64,000 nt of DNA from an uncultured Bacteroidota bacterium (lineage in GTDB: Bacteria; Bacteroidota; Bacteroidia; Flavobacteriales; Flavobacteriaceae). Below are positions 1-11,155 of this stretch, one piece after another. The stretch spans positions 168,722 to 232,721 of the forward strand of contig CACMUP010000001.1 of NCBI GenBank assembly GCA_902616905.1, read 5' to 3'. The stretch's first letter is position 1; each line of letters opens with the position of its first letter. The position numbers were made by a program, and so were the translations under genes. The notes under the pieces were generated by a model. That model saw only the letters and a program-made list of their open reading frames with translations. It was not told the origin of the DNA and made no database searches.

Positions 1-2
1 GG

Positions 3-1244
3 CAAGAAAAGGTTATTCCTCAAATGAAAGAGCTTTTATCGAATTATGGAGAAATTAGTTTAATTTGGTTTGATATGTGGCTTCACCACGACGAGACAAT
101 AGTAACCAAAAAACAATTAATTCAGTTAAAAAAATTAATACGTAGCATGCAACCGAATTGTTTGATAAATTCTCGTTTAGGCTTATCAATGGAAGAAGAT
201 GCAGATGTTGATTTTAGAACTCTTGGCGATAATGAATTAGGAAAATATAAATACGACTATCCTTGGCAAACTCCGGCTACAGTTGCTCACTCTTGGGGGT
301 ATAATTCAAATGAAAATAAATGGAAATCAACAACATCAATATTAAAATCTTTAATTGGAAATGTGAGTCTTAACGGAAATCTTATGCTCAACATAGGACC
401 TAATTCAAATGGATCAGTACCATATGAAATAATAAAAAGGTTTGATGAGACAGGTAATTGGTTAAATTTTTATGGTAAATCAGTTTATAATTCTGGTGCT
501 TTTGATTTAAGAAATGATCTTCATGATTGGGGTCTCACAACCTATAAAAAAGATAAAAACGGGAAACACTATGTTTTTCTTAACATTTTTGACACCAATC
601 CAGGTAAAATTTTAAAATTTACTGGTATTACTGAAAGTCCTCAAAATGTAAATCTACTTTCAAAAAAATCAAAAATTAATTTGGAATTTAGTTTTAATAA
701 AGCTGTTATATCATTAAAAATTCCTGAGAAACTTCCCGATCCTTATGTCAATGTCGTTGAATTAGAATTTGACAATAAACCTGAGGTTGATGTAAAATTA
801 GTTGCTGAGAAAAAATATGGTGGCCGTTCATTGAATTATTTAAATACAATAACATATCAAGATAAAAGCCTTATGAATAAATCTGAAAGATACGGATCTG
901 TTCCTCCAAATATTGAAATCAAAGATTCACTTAACATGAAGTGGAAAATTTTTGTAGATAAACCATCAGTTTATAATTTAGACACTTCTTACAATTTTCA
1001 AAAAAAAATTACAGATGCATTTTTATCAATTAAAATAAATGACAAATATTTCAAACATAATTTTTGTTATACGGGTAAAACTGTTGGTGAACCAAATCAA
1101 AATTGGATAATAGACAGGTTTAACTCATTTAGATTAGGGCAAATAAAATTTGAATTCCCTGGATATTATATTATTGAAATGAAAATAAAAACCAATCCTC
1201 AGAATCCAATAAAATGGCAATGGTTGTGGATGGGTAAAATTTAA
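3..1244 (+). CDS. alpha-L-fucosidase (GH29), 5' truncated by window edge
   Basis: Frame stays open upstream of the called ATG (QEKVIPQMKELLSNYGEISLIWFDMWL), typical GH29 catalytic-domain segment; LNGNLMLNIGPNSNGSVP motif. Confidence 0.85.
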   Translation, partial: QEKVIPQMKELLSNYGEISLIWFDMWLHHDETIVTKKQLIQLKKLIRSMQPNCLINSRLGLSMEEDADVDFRTLGDNELGKYKYDYPWQTPATVAHSWGYNSNENKWKSTTSILKSLIGNVSLNGNLMLNIGPNSNGSVPYEIIKRFDETGNWLNFYGKSVYNSGAFDLRNDLHDWGLTTYKKDKNGKHYVFLNIFDTNPGKILKFTGITESPQNVNLLSKKSKINLEFSFNKAVISLKIPEKLPDPYVNVVELEFDNKPEVDVKLVAEKKYGGRSLNYLNTITYQDKSLMNKSERYGSVPPNIEIKDSLNMKWKIFVDKPSVYNLDTSYNFQKKITDAFLSIKINDKYFKHNFCYTGKTVGEPNQNWIIDRFNSFRLGQIKFEFPGYYIIEMKIKTNPQNPIKWQWLWMGKI

Positions 1245-1573
1245 ATCTCTTAAAAATAATTTCTTTTACGTTTTCCTAATTTCTGTGATAAAACGTTTCT
1301 CTATATAAACCTTGATAAATTTATAGCAATGAATTAATTTTTAATAAATTTTTCGAAAACCTTTTATGAATTTTAACCCACTTGGATCCTAATTCTCCAC
1401 TCTTTTTTAAAAAAATTAAACCTACCAAATTTTGGTAAATTTTTTTTTGCATTCTCAAAAGCTTATTTTTTTATAATTATTCTGACCACTAAGTCAACAC
1501 TACTTTGGAAATAACTTCAATCTTTATGAGTTGACCAAGCCCCAAAATTTAATTAAGTTTAATTTAACTCTGA

Positions 1574-3103
1574 CTAGTCTCCTGTGTTAGAAGAATTTAG
1601 ATTTACATCAACACATGCCTTTTGATTGACAAATGATTCAGAATTTTCAGTTGAATCATCTTGTAAAGAACCATTATGAGGAAGATTACTAGTGCCTCCA
1701 TTTTCATCAACATATGTAAATGTGAATTTACAGTCTTCATCCCAATTGTAATTAACATAATATTTAATTCCATCAACTGTATATTCAAAAGAGAAAGCAT
1801 TAGTTCCTGTTTGAAAAAAACCTGTTACAGTTGCCCCAGCTACTGGTTTAAAACCATTGGAAGGTCTAATTGGATTTTGAGAGGGTTGAGGTTCAATCCC
1901 ATCGTTAATTATATTTATTTTTCCTACTACATATGGCATATAATAGGGTGAATCAGAGCTTGCATGATACATGTAATTCCCATTTTCGTCATACCTTCCA
2001 AAAGCATTATCTAATGGCTCATTTGTCAAACCATAAACAGGAAATCCGTCAAGACCGAAAGCAAGAGGTTGATTTTTTCCAACAATATCTTCTAAATGAG
2101 TAGGTATCATATGATAATGATAATCATCTCCTCTTCCAAAATGTCCACCCCAGTTATCAAGCTCTCCTTTTTCATATGCATTTTCTCCTCTGTTGTTTAA
2201 AACATTAAATATTGGAACACCGTTTATAGCTATTGCAATTGCACCTCTAAATAAATTTACAGATGTATCTATTGGGGAAACAGATAATTCTGGCTTTAAT
2301 GGAATTTGCCAACTATTATCTCCTGTATAATTTTGAGGTATTGGAACTTGTTCTTGCCAAGATGTAATTCCAACACCCATTTGATGCTCAGGCCAACTAT
2401 ATGAATTTACATAAAAATATTCATCATCATTAGTAATTGTAACCTCTGAAAAATCGTCAAAATATGTTTTTATAGCTTCTAAATAATCGTCCTCGGAACT
2501 TATTTGCGGGTTATTATTATTATTATTATTATTATTGGCTGAAGAAGTGTTGTCACTAGAAGCGTCGTTTTGTGAATCTTCATTTGATACCTGATCTACT
2601 ATTTGTTCATTAGGACCAGATATAACTTCTTCTGAATTGCAGGCAATAAATATAAGAAATGAAAGGGATAAAAAACTAAAAATTAGAGATAATGTTTTGT
2701 TTTGATTAGGCAAAAATTGAAAAATTAGAAATGAAAAAACAATTAAAAAAACAATTAAAAACACATTGTACTTTTTAGCAATAAAACTCTTGTTTATAAT
2801 TCTTTCAATTTTTTTGGATGAAAATTTCCTATTAATTTTTTCTGCTATTTTATGCCTTTTTAAAATAAGAAGCTGGTCTTCCATAGAAAATTCACTCAAA
2901 TCATAATTAAGAACAATATTAGTTTTGAGTTCCTTCAAAAACACACTATTGCCGTCATATGAAATAAATTTGGCTTCCAAAGGCTCTAGTGATTCCTGTA
3001 GAAACCATTTATCGCTTTCATGTGAGTGAATTCTATATTCGTGGGCATTCAAATTAACTGAATAAAATATTAAAAACGTTAAGGATATAAATAGTTTTTT
3101 CAT
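1574..3103 (-). CDS. YHYH domain-containing secreted protein with extra N-terminal region
   Basis: GDDYHYHMIPTHLEDIVGKNQPLAFGLDGFPVYG; signal peptide from internal Met MKKLFISLTF (start trimmed from 3169). Confidence 0.8.
   Translation of the reverse strand: MKKLFISLTFLIFYSVNLNAHEYRIHSHESDKWFLQESLEPLEAKFISYDGNSVFLKELKTNIVLNYDLSEFSMEDQLLILKRHKIAEKINRKFSSKKIERIINKSFIAKKYNVFLIVFLIVFSFLIFQFLPNQNKTLSLIFSFLSLSFLIFIACNSEEVISGPNEQIVDQVSNEDSQNDASSDNTSSANNNNNNNNNPQISSEDDYLEAIKTYFDDFSEVTITNDDEYFYVNSYSWPEHQMGVGITSWQEQVPIPQNYTGDNSWQIPLKPELSVSPIDTSVNLFRGAIAIAINGVPIFNVLNNRGENAYEKGELDNWGGHFGRGDDYHYHMIPTHLEDIVGKNQPLAFGLDGFPVYGLTNEPLDNAFGRYDENGNYMYHASSDSPYYMPYVVGKINIINDGIEPQPSQNPIRPSNGFKPVAGATVTGFFQTGTNAFSFEYTVDGIKYYVNYNWDEDCKFTFTYVDENGGTSNLPHNGSLQDDSTENSESFVNQKACVDVNLNSSNTGD
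2511..2536. repeat. TTA/AAT trinucleotide microsatellite encoding a poly-Asn run
   Basis: ttattattattattattattattatt, encodes NNNNNNNNN in the YHYH protein. Confidence 0.9.
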
Positions 3104-3360
3104 CTGTTTGTTAAAAATAAAAAAATATGTTGAAATTCTTAAAGACTTTAGGATAGTGGGGAACTTCAATCATTTATTTTCCTTACCCTTTAAAACTAAT
3201 CAAATGCGAATAATTTACTTCCTGCGAGATTTTCACTCTCAGGAGTACGAATATCATATTGATCAAAATAATTTTTTTCAAATTGTCTATTTGAAGAAGA
3301 TATAAATTCTAAATAAGTTATACTATTTGTACATTTTATATAGTTAGTTACTAAACATAA

Positions 3361-5538
3361 CTAGTTTAGGGAATAAGCCACATAGGAGTCCCCTGACTTT
3401 GTTCCCATTTTTCCGCCTCCACATGCAATAACAATATATTGCTTTCCGTCTAATTTATAAGTTATTGGTGTTGCATATCCACCGGCAGGTAATTTACTTT
3501 TCCACAACTCTTCTCCTGTTATTTTATCAAAAGCCCTAAAAGATTCATCATTCGTCGCACCTATAAAAATTAGTCCCCCTGCAGTAAGAATTGGGCCACC
3601 ATAATTTTCGGTTCCTGTTTTTGGAAAACCAAGCTTTGTTAATTCATCGTATTCACCTAGTGGAACTTGCCAGACAATCTCACCTATATTTAAATCAATT
3701 GCATTTAGTGTTCCCCAAGGAGGTTTAATTGCAGGATATCCATTCTCATCCATAAAACGGCCATAATAATTAACCGAATAAGGTGAAAAATTAGGATCAA
3801 TTTCTTGTAATGAAGCTACTTTAATATTTACACTATCGTCTTCTAAAAGGTATGCGGATAGAAGATCAATTTGAGTTTTTGAAACTTGAGGCATGGGCAT
3901 CATGCTTCCTTTCCCTTTAGAAATTATAGATGCTAGATTCAGGGCATTATATCTACTCTCGAGATTTTTTAAACTAGGAATATTAGACATTCCGTTTAAA
4001 TCAGCACCATGACATCTCGAGCACTGTTGATTATAAATAACTTTTCCATAATCTTTTATTTTATCTCCATTTTCCAAAGATGAAAAATCAACTTTTTTTG
4101 CAATCGAAACCCATGGCATTTCATTTGAGTTTACATAAAGCCAATTAGTTAAGGGGTCATATGCGGCCCCACCCCATTCAGCACCACCATCTAAACCTGG
4201 AAATGTTACTGATCTCATTTTTTCGCTATGTGGAATAAATTGGCCCTCTGAATTTAAAGTTTCCCAAACCTCTTTAACCGTTTTATCAAGTATTTTATCT
4301 TTTTGAGTTGGAGTCCAAGCAAGCATGGCTTTAGCATTTGGAAACATATCATTAATTAGGTCTTTTGTAAATTCTTGTCTTGCAAAAGGGGGAATGTGAG
4401 TTGGTAAAGGTTGGGTTGGCCAAGACTTTTCTCCATCAAGTTTTGCAGATTTAACGGGAATTTCTTCTATTGGATATATCGGCTTACCAGTTAATCGGTC
4501 AAAAATAAACAGGTGTCCTGACTTTGTTACTTGTGTTATGGCTTTTATCTTATTTCCATTTCGATTTATTTCAACCAAATTAGGTGGAGCCGGCAGGTCT
4601 CTATCCCAGAGATCATGATGAATGAATTGAAAATGCCATATTCGTTCTCCGTTTTTTGCATTAAGTGCGATCAAAGAATTAGCAAATAAATTTTCTCCAG
4701 ACCTGTTACCGCCCCAGAAATCATATGATGCCGAACCTGTTGGAATGTAAGCGATACCAGTAGACTCGTCTAGAGTCATTCCAGCCCACGAATTTGCACC
4801 TCCCATATGTTTCCAAGCATCTTTTGGCCATGTTTCATAACCATATTCTCCGGGGTGTGGGATAGTATTAAACCTCCACACCATTTGACCAGTATTGAGG
4901 TCGTAAGCACGAATGTGACCGGGAGATGCTCCTGGGCCCTCATGGACTCTAGAACCTTGAATTAAAATATTGTCATAAACAACTCCTGGTGTGTTGGCTA
5001 TGACGATCATCTCATTATATGGGCGGCCTAAGTTTTTTCTAAGATCTACTTTTCCATTTTCTCCAAAATTTTTTTCAGACTTTCCTGTCAATGCGTCTAC
5101 AGCGTATATATAGCTTCCGGAGGTGTAGACAATTCTTCCATCTTGACCATCATTCCAATAAATTAATCCTCTGTTGACACCCCACCAACCTGGACCAGCA
5201 TCCCTACCATGATCAAATTCCCAAATTTTTTTTCCAGTTTTTGCATTGATTGCAAAAAGCTTAGTTAAAGGATTTGTACCATACAATATTGTATCAATAA
5301 CAATTGGGCTACATTGTATTTGAGTTGTATTTTTAGAATTATGAATACCTCCAGATTTATATTCCCAAACTTTTTTTAAGCTTTTTACGTTTTTAGTATT
5401 TACCTGACTCAAACTTGAATAATGACTTCTGGATTTGTCACCTAAATATTCATTCCAGCTTTTGAAATCGTTTTCAACTTCAATTGAAGTGCAGTTTATT
5501 AATAAAAGCAGAATAGAAAAGAAAGTTAATTTTCTCAT
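3361..5538 (-). CDS. PQQ-dependent dehydrogenase (quinoprotein) with cytochrome c domain
   Basis: PQQ beta-propeller repeats (GKKIWEF, GEELWKSKLPAGG), heme motif CSRCH. Confidence 0.9.
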   Translation of the reverse strand: MRKLTFFSILLLLINCTSIEVENDFKSWNEYLGDKSRSHYSSLSQVNTKNVKSLKKVWEYKSGGIHNSKNTTQIQCSPIVIDTILYGTNPLTKLFAINAKTGKKIWEFDHGRDAGPGWWGVNRGLIYWNDGQDGRIVYTSGSYIYAVDALTGKSEKNFGENGKVDLRKNLGRPYNEMIVIANTPGVVYDNILIQGSRVHEGPGASPGHIRAYDLNTGQMVWRFNTIPHPGEYGYETWPKDAWKHMGGANSWAGMTLDESTGIAYIPTGSASYDFWGGNRSGENLFANSLIALNAKNGERIWHFQFIHHDLWDRDLPAPPNLVEINRNGNKIKAITQVTKSGHLFIFDRLTGKPIYPIEEIPVKSAKLDGEKSWPTQPLPTHIPPFARQEFTKDLINDMFPNAKAMLAWTPTQKDKILDKTVKEVWETLNSEGQFIPHSEKMRSVTFPGLDGGAEWGGAAYDPLTNWLYVNSNEMPWVSIAKKVDFSSLENGDKIKDYGKVIYNQQCSRCHGADLNGMSNIPSLKNLESRYNALNLASIISKGKGSMMPMPQVSKTQIDLLSAYLLEDDSVNIKVASLQEIDPNFSPYSVNYYGRFMDENGYPAIKPPWGTLNAIDLNIGEIVWQVPLGEYDELTKLGFPKTGTENYGGPILTAGGLIFIGATNDESFRAFDKITGEELWKSKLPAGGYATPITYKLDGKQYIVIACGGGKMGTKSGDSYVAYSLN

Positions 5539-5632
5539 GATATTAAATTAATTAATTGAAAAGTAAAATCATAATAATAAAGTTGATTTGTCTAATCTGA
5601 TATTTTGTCAATTTTAATTTCAAAGCCTTAAA

Positions 5633-6526
5633 TTATCTTTTACCATTTAAATCATATCTAGATAAAAAATTCCAAACTAATTCTGATGTATTTTTATCTT
5701 GGAAAGTTGACACAAACCATAAATGATCTCCACCAATATATTTAAAGTGTTCAACAGAAACTGAGTTATTTCCATTATCATAAACATAATGTTCGATTTT
5801 AATTTCCCCACTATTATCAAAATTTACAATTGGCTCTGAATTTGTGTTATTAAAATTTATCCAGTATTCTATGGTGTTTTGAACTGAATTGTAATAGTCA
5901 TTACCGTTGTAAGGTAAATCGAAATCATCTGTTCCATGCAAATGTATTACTGGCATTGGGTGTGCGGTAGGTCCAGTGCAATCTAGCATTACACCTGATA
6001 CTGAAGCCATTGCAGCAATTAGTTCGCTTTTATGATTGGCAAGTCCATAGGCCATCATTCCTCCGTTAGAATAACCTACTGCGTAAATTCTTTCTAAATC
6101 AATGTTGTAATCGGAGGATATTTTCAAAATAAGAGTTTCAATAAATCCAAAATCGTTAACATCACTTTTATTATCTCCTTCATTAGGACATGCGTTCCAA
6201 TGTGATTCTCCGTCAAGATCAAGTCCTTGAGGGTAGATTAAAATAAAAGTTTCAGATTCTGATAAAAAACGCATATCTGCTTCATTCATATATTGATATG
6301 CATCTCCATTAAATCCGTGAAAATTTAAAACAACAGGAACAGAAATTGAACCATCATACGAATCTGGTACATATAAAATATACTCTCTGTTTACACCCTC
6401 ATGAATTATTGTTTGAAAGTTGGAAGTCGAAATGTCTGATTTTGAATAATTTTTAGCTTCACTATTTACACAACTACATGTTAAAAAAAACGAAATCATT
6501 AAAAAAAATATTTCTTTTTTTTTCAT
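5633..6526 (-). CDS. PHB depolymerase / feruloyl esterase-like alpha/beta hydrolase (lipoprotein)
   Basis: VPVVLNFHGFNG, GYSNGGMMAY nucleophile elbow; signal peptide with Cys. Confidence 0.8.
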   Translation of the reverse strand: MKKKEIFFLMISFFLTCSCVNSEAKNYSKSDISTSNFQTIIHEGVNREYILYVPDSYDGSISVPVVLNFHGFNGDAYQYMNEADMRFLSESETFILIYPQGLDLDGESHWNACPNEGDNKSDVNDFGFIETLILKISSDYNIDLERIYAVGYSNGGMMAYGLANHKSELIAAMASVSGVMLDCTGPTAHPMPVIHLHGTDDFDLPYNGNDYYNSVQNTIEYWINFNNTNSEPIVNFDNSGEIKIEHYVYDNGNNSVSVEHFKYIGGDHLWFVSTFQDKNTSELVWNFLSRYDLNGKR

Positions 6527-6933
6527 TTAAAAATGTTTTTAGTTTTAATGCATAATCAATTTGTCTAACAGAATTTTACTGGAAATTTAGAAATAATCAT
6601 TTTTGAAATTATCAAAACAACTTGCTTTTTCATTTGTAAAACCATACGTTAATAAATTAATCATAATATAATAGAAGGCACGCAAATTATTGTGTGCATA
6701 CAGGGGGACTTAAACACCCCTTGCAATTTCTGTAAATCCTTATAAAATGTGATATTTTTTTGTCATTTTTTAAAGATCAGTGTGTTTAATAATTTCAAGT
6801 CTATCTATGTGCTTTATATCAATTTTCAAATCTTTTAGAAAATTGCTCAATATTTTAAAACTACATTAATAAAATTACATCAAAACTTTCTTTTTATATT
6901 TAATTAAATAACAATAACAACAAATATTTTAAA

Positions 6934-7476
6934 ATGTCACAGGTCAAAGTTCTAATAAATTATGTTGAAAAATCGCGAGCTAGCTATTTAAATACGGTAC
7001 AAAAACTTTCAAAGGATAATATAAAGTTCAAAAAAAACGAATATTCTTGGAATATAATTGAAATAACAGAACACCTTTACTGGGCAGAATTTTTGGGAAT
7101 TGCTGTTATGGCAAAGGTTCTAAATGAAATTTTAGAGGGTAAAAAAGAGCTTAAATATGACTCAAAAAATAAAGATTTGTCGATAGAAAAAATAGTTGAT
7201 TTAACATGGAAAGAAAAGGAAAAAGTTCCTGATATTGCAGCCCCGCGGATTAGGGGGTCATTTAAATTTTGGATCACTTCATTTATTAGTCTTGAAAATA
7301 TTCTTTTTGAATTTGGAAATAAACTAACAGATGATATGTTACGCGTTATTGCCCACGCACATCCTATTTCTGGTGAATTAGACTTTCATCAAAGGCTTGA
7401 ATTTCTTCGATATCATATAGACAGACATCATTTACAAGCAAAAAGGAATATTAAAAATTTTCTTGGAGCTGATTAA
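6934..7476 (+). CDS. DinB family protein
   Basis: WNIIEITEHLYWAE ... FLRYHIDRHHLQAKRN, DinB four-helix His pattern. Confidence 0.75.
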   Translation: MSQVKVLINYVEKSRASYLNTVQKLSKDNIKFKKNEYSWNIIEITEHLYWAEFLGIAVMAKVLNEILEGKKELKYDSKNKDLSIEKIVDLTWKEKEKVPDIAAPRIRGSFKFWITSFISLENILFEFGNKLTDDMLRVIAHAHPISGELDFHQRLEFLRYHIDRHHLQAKRNIKNFLGAD

Positions 7477-7672
7477 AACTTAAATAATTATTTGTTTTTG
7501 GGGGAGTTTTAGAAAAATTAGTTTTTAATATTATTGTATTTTTTATTATTGTATTTGACAAATCTTTAAAAAAAAGAACAAATAATAATTAATATTCAAT
7601 TTTTTACTTTCTCCTAGTAGATTATTATTAATATAGTCGAGGTAATTTATATTTTAGAATCAAACAACTTAT

Positions 7673-9115
7673 TTGAACGATTTACTAGCAAATTACGAGC
7701 AATATCCGAATACATGGGATGAAATGTTTGATGTTTCTGGGAAAGTAAGAACAAATTATTCCCATTTTGGTAAATTTTTGAGTGAGGCTAAGCTTGATAG
7801 TCTCAATCAGATGAAGGAATTCTCAAATCAATTTTTTAAAAATCAGGGAGTAACTTTTACAGTTTATCACGATAATAAGGGTGTCGAAAGAATATTTCCA
7901 TTTGATATAATACCTAGAATAATAAACTTTAATGAATGGGAAATAATTGAAAAAGGTATTATTCAAAGAATCACTGCACTTAATCTTTTTTTGAAAGATG
8001 TATATCATGAAAAATTTATAATCAAAGATGAAGTTATACCTGCAAGTCTGTTAATTAATAATGATTGTTACCTCAGACAAATGATGAGACTTGAAGTACC
8101 AAAAAATATTTATACACACATATCAGGTGTTGATTTAATAAGAGATAAAAATGGCGAATTGTTTGTCTTAGAGGATAATTTAAGAACTCCTTCTGGGGTA
8201 AGTTATATGCTTGAAAATCGTGAGATTACTAGGAGGTTATATCCCAATTTAATGCCAAAACATAAAGTTCAGCCTGTAGACAATTATCCCCAAATTTTGT
8301 ATCAACAACTTAAAACACTAGTTGATAAGAATGATCCAGAAATTGTATTATTAACTCCAGGATTATATAACTCAGCCTATTACGAGCATACAACCTTAGC
8401 AAGGTTGATGGGTGTTGAGTTAGTCGAAGGTAGTGATCTTGTATTAGATAATAATATGGTTTTTATGAAAACAGCTAGTGGTAATAAGAAAGTTGATATT
8501 ATCTACAGACGTATAGACGATGATTTTTTGGATCCATTAAGTTTTAATACTGACAGCATTCTTGGTCTAGCAGGTATAATGGAGGCTTATAGACAAGGAA
8601 ATGTCTGTATTGTTAATGCACCTGGAACTGGAATTGCTGATGATAAAGCAATATATTCTTATGTTCCAAAAATGATCAATTACTATTTAAATGAAAAACC
8701 AATTTTGAAAAACATAGAAACCTATCATTTATCTAACAGTGAACAAAAAGATTACGTTAAAAATAACATAAATAATATGGTAATTAAAAAAACAGATGGT
8801 AGTGGTGGTTATGGAATGTTAATGGGAAATAAAGCATCTGAAGATGAAATAGACATTTACTTTAAGCAAATAAAAAAAAATCCAAACAACTTTATTGCTC
8901 AGCCAATTCTAAACCTTTCAACAAGCCCATGTGTGATTGATAAGAAGTTAGTTCCAAGGTGCATTGATTTAAGACCATTTGCTATCTACGGTTCAGAAAA
9001 AATAAAAGTTTGTCCGGGAGGTCTATCAAGAGTTGCAATGAAAAAAAAATCACTTATAGTGAATAGTTCACAAGGAGGTGGAAGTAAAGATACTTGGGTA
9101 ATCAGAAAACACTAA
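7673..9115 (+). CDS. circularly permuted ATP-grasp type 2 protein (DUF404/407)
   Basis: ERIFPFDIIPRII, LEDNLRTPSGVSYMLENR, GSGGYGMLMG; TTG start. Confidence 0.9.
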   Translation: MNDLLANYEQYPNTWDEMFDVSGKVRTNYSHFGKFLSEAKLDSLNQMKEFSNQFFKNQGVTFTVYHDNKGVERIFPFDIIPRIINFNEWEIIEKGIIQRITALNLFLKDVYHEKFIIKDEVIPASLLINNDCYLRQMMRLEVPKNIYTHISGVDLIRDKNGELFVLEDNLRTPSGVSYMLENREITRRLYPNLMPKHKVQPVDNYPQILYQQLKTLVDKNDPEIVLLTPGLYNSAYYEHTTLARLMGVELVEGSDLVLDNNMVFMKTASGNKKVDIIYRRIDDDFLDPLSFNTDSILGLAGIMEAYRQGNVCIVNAPGTGIADDKAIYSYVPKMINYYLNEKPILKNIETYHLSNSEQKDYVKNNINNMVIKKTDGSGGYGMLMGNKASEDEIDIYFKQIKKNPNNFIAQPILNLSTSPCVIDKKLVPRCIDLRPFAIYGSEKIKVCPGGLSRVAMKKKSLIVNSSQGGGSKDTWVIRKH

Positions 9116-10053
9116 AAATGTTAAGTCGAGTAGCAAATAATTTATTTTGGATGGATAGATACATGGAAAGAAGCTATGGTCTATTAAATCTTATTAAAAC
9201 AAATTATAATTCAACTTTAGATTCTGGCGATTACTTATCTTGGAACAAAATTATGTTCACATATTTAGCAATCCGAAGTGAAAATGAATATAAAAATCAC
9301 CAAGATTCAATATCAACAATATTTTTCATTTTGTTTGACAAAAAAAATCCAAACACCCTATTTAATATGGTAGTTAAAGCTAGAGAAAATGCTAGAAGTG
9401 TCCAAGAACATATTTCTAGAGAACTCTGGTTATCAGTTAACAAATTTTTTCTCCATCTTACTGAGGAAGACATGATTCTTAATTATAAAAAGAGTGACCC
9501 AATAACTATAGTGAACGAACTTCTTCAATTTAGTCACATCTATTATAGCGTTGCGGATATTACTCAAGAAAGAGGAACAGCATATTGTTTTATGAATTTA
9601 GGAAAATATTTAGAACGAGTGGTTCAGAGTATAGATTTTTTAAACCTTAGAATTATTAGTCTTGATGACGAAAAAGAGGATTTATATGAAAGCTATTTCT
9701 TTAAAAATTTATTAATTTCAATAGGAGGGTATCAACTATATTTAAAAACCTATAAATCAATCTATAAAATAGAAAATGTGGTAAAAATGATTGCTGTAAA
9801 TGAAAATTTTCCTAGATCAATTATTTATAGTGTCAATAAATTAAATGTGCATATTGGAAGGCTTAATGAGTTTAATCAAATAAAAGCGAGTGAATTAAAC
9901 TTCACCGTTGGCAAACTAAAAAATCATTTGAAATATTCTACTATTGAGTCAATCAAACAAAATGGCCTTGAGCAGTTTTTAGATGATATTAAGTATGAAT
10001 TAAATAAAATTTCAAATATTATTAACAAAACTTACTTCAATCAGATTTTTTGA
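9094..10053 (+). CDS. alpha-E domain-containing protein (DUF403)
   Basis: MLSRVANNLFWMDRYMERSYGLLNLI; overlaps the ATP-grasp ORF. Confidence 0.9.
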   Translation: MGNQKTLKMLSRVANNLFWMDRYMERSYGLLNLIKTNYNSTLDSGDYLSWNKIMFTYLAIRSENEYKNHQDSISTIFFILFDKKNPNTLFNMVVKARENARSVQEHISRELWLSVNKFFLHLTEEDMILNYKKSDPITIVNELLQFSHIYYSVADITQERGTAYCFMNLGKYLERVVQSIDFLNLRIISLDDEKEDLYESYFFKNLLISIGGYQLYLKTYKSIYKIENVVKMIAVNENFPRSIIYSVNKLNVHIGRLNEFNQIKASELNFTVGKLKNHLKYSTIESIKQNGLEQFLDDIKYELNKISNIINKTYFNQIF

Positions 10054-10054
10054 C

Positions 10055-11014
10055 ATGTTTAAATATTATTTAACACATTCGACACATTATAATTATTCAA
10101 ATCAAATTCAAGAGAATACAAATAGAATCTGCTTGTACCCATACAATGATATGATTCAGCAATTAGTTAGTCATAAATTAGAAATTACGGGTAATCCACA
10201 TGTGTCTACACATATTGATGAGTTTAATAATAGAGTTGGTTTCTTTAACTATATACCACCTCACAATGAGATGACAATCACATCAAAGGCAGAAATAATT
10301 TTGAAGAGCATAAATCTACCAGACGAAGAAGTTGACATTTCGAGAGAATGGGCTAAAATAAATGATATTTCAAAAGATATAGATTATATGCATTTTTTGA
10401 AAATTGAGAACTTTTTTGCTAAAAATAAGTTTAAAAAAATTTTAAATGAGTTAAGGAATGAAAATGATTCTGTGTTAAACTTTTCAAAAGTTCTTTGTAC
10501 ATATGTAAATAAAAACTTTAAGTATAAGAAGGGGGTGACTAACATTAATTCATCTCTTGATGAGGTATGGAAGCTAAAATCTGGGGTATGTCAAGACTTC
10601 ACAAATATTTTTATTCAATTACTTAGATTATCAAAAATTCCCTCCAGATATGTAAGTGGATATGTTTTTTCAAAAGGAGGTTTAATAGGTGCTGGAGCAA
10701 CCCATGCTTGGGTAGAAGTATTCATTCCATTTTATGGCTGGCTTGGATTAGATCCTACCAACAATTGTGTAGCAGATAAATATCATATAAGACTATGTGT
10801 TGGGAGGAATTATGAAGACTGTTCACCTATAAAAGGTGTTTTTAAGGGTAATGAAGAACAGTCTATGAAGGTAAAAGTATATTTAGACACTAAAAGAAAT
10901 TCTAAGTTTGATAAAGTGGAGTTTAATGACTCGGAAAACCAAAGTCAACCGATAGTTACCAAGCCTTTTAATAGTTTTCAAAAAAACTTACAAATAGTTC
11001 AACAACAACAATAA
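10055..11014 (+). CDS. transglutaminase family protein
   Basis: SGVCQDFTNIFIQLLRLSKIPSRYVSGYV ... THAWVEVFIPFYGWLGLDPTNN (Cys-His-Asp triad). Confidence 0.9.
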   Translation: MFKYYLTHSTHYNYSNQIQENTNRICLYPYNDMIQQLVSHKLEITGNPHVSTHIDEFNNRVGFFNYIPPHNEMTITSKAEIILKSINLPDEEVDISREWAKINDISKDIDYMHFLKIENFFAKNKFKKILNELRNENDSVLNFSKVLCTYVNKNFKYKKGVTNINSSLDEVWKLKSGVCQDFTNIFIQLLRLSKIPSRYVSGYVFSKGGLIGAGATHAWVEVFIPFYGWLGLDPTNNCVADKYHIRLCVGRNYEDCSPIKGVFKGNEEQSMKVKVYLDTKRNSKFDKVEFNDSENQSQPIVTKPFNSFQKNLQIVQQQQ

Positions 11015-11155
11015 AACAAAAGAAGTGGTACTTTAGTATTTATTATTGAATTGTTTACTATACTTTTCATTTTGAAACAAACTTTTGAATAAAATGAAGT
11101 CACAAAAATTCAAAACAACAAAACCTGACATTATGTGTTTTTGGATTTAATAAAG

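Noticed and set aside
1603-1951. Antisense/overlapping ORFs such as 1603-1800, 1676-1951, 7077-7277, 12441-12710, 19475-19768, 45958-46359, 49565-49777
   Set aside because: Fully inside well-supported genes on another frame with low-complexity translations; likely spurious.
6675-6735. tRNA-like T-arm (reverse complement aggggtgtttaagtccccctg) next to a GC hairpin
   Set aside because: No matching anticodon or acceptor arm and no intact parent tRNA in the window to align to; may only be a chance hairpin.
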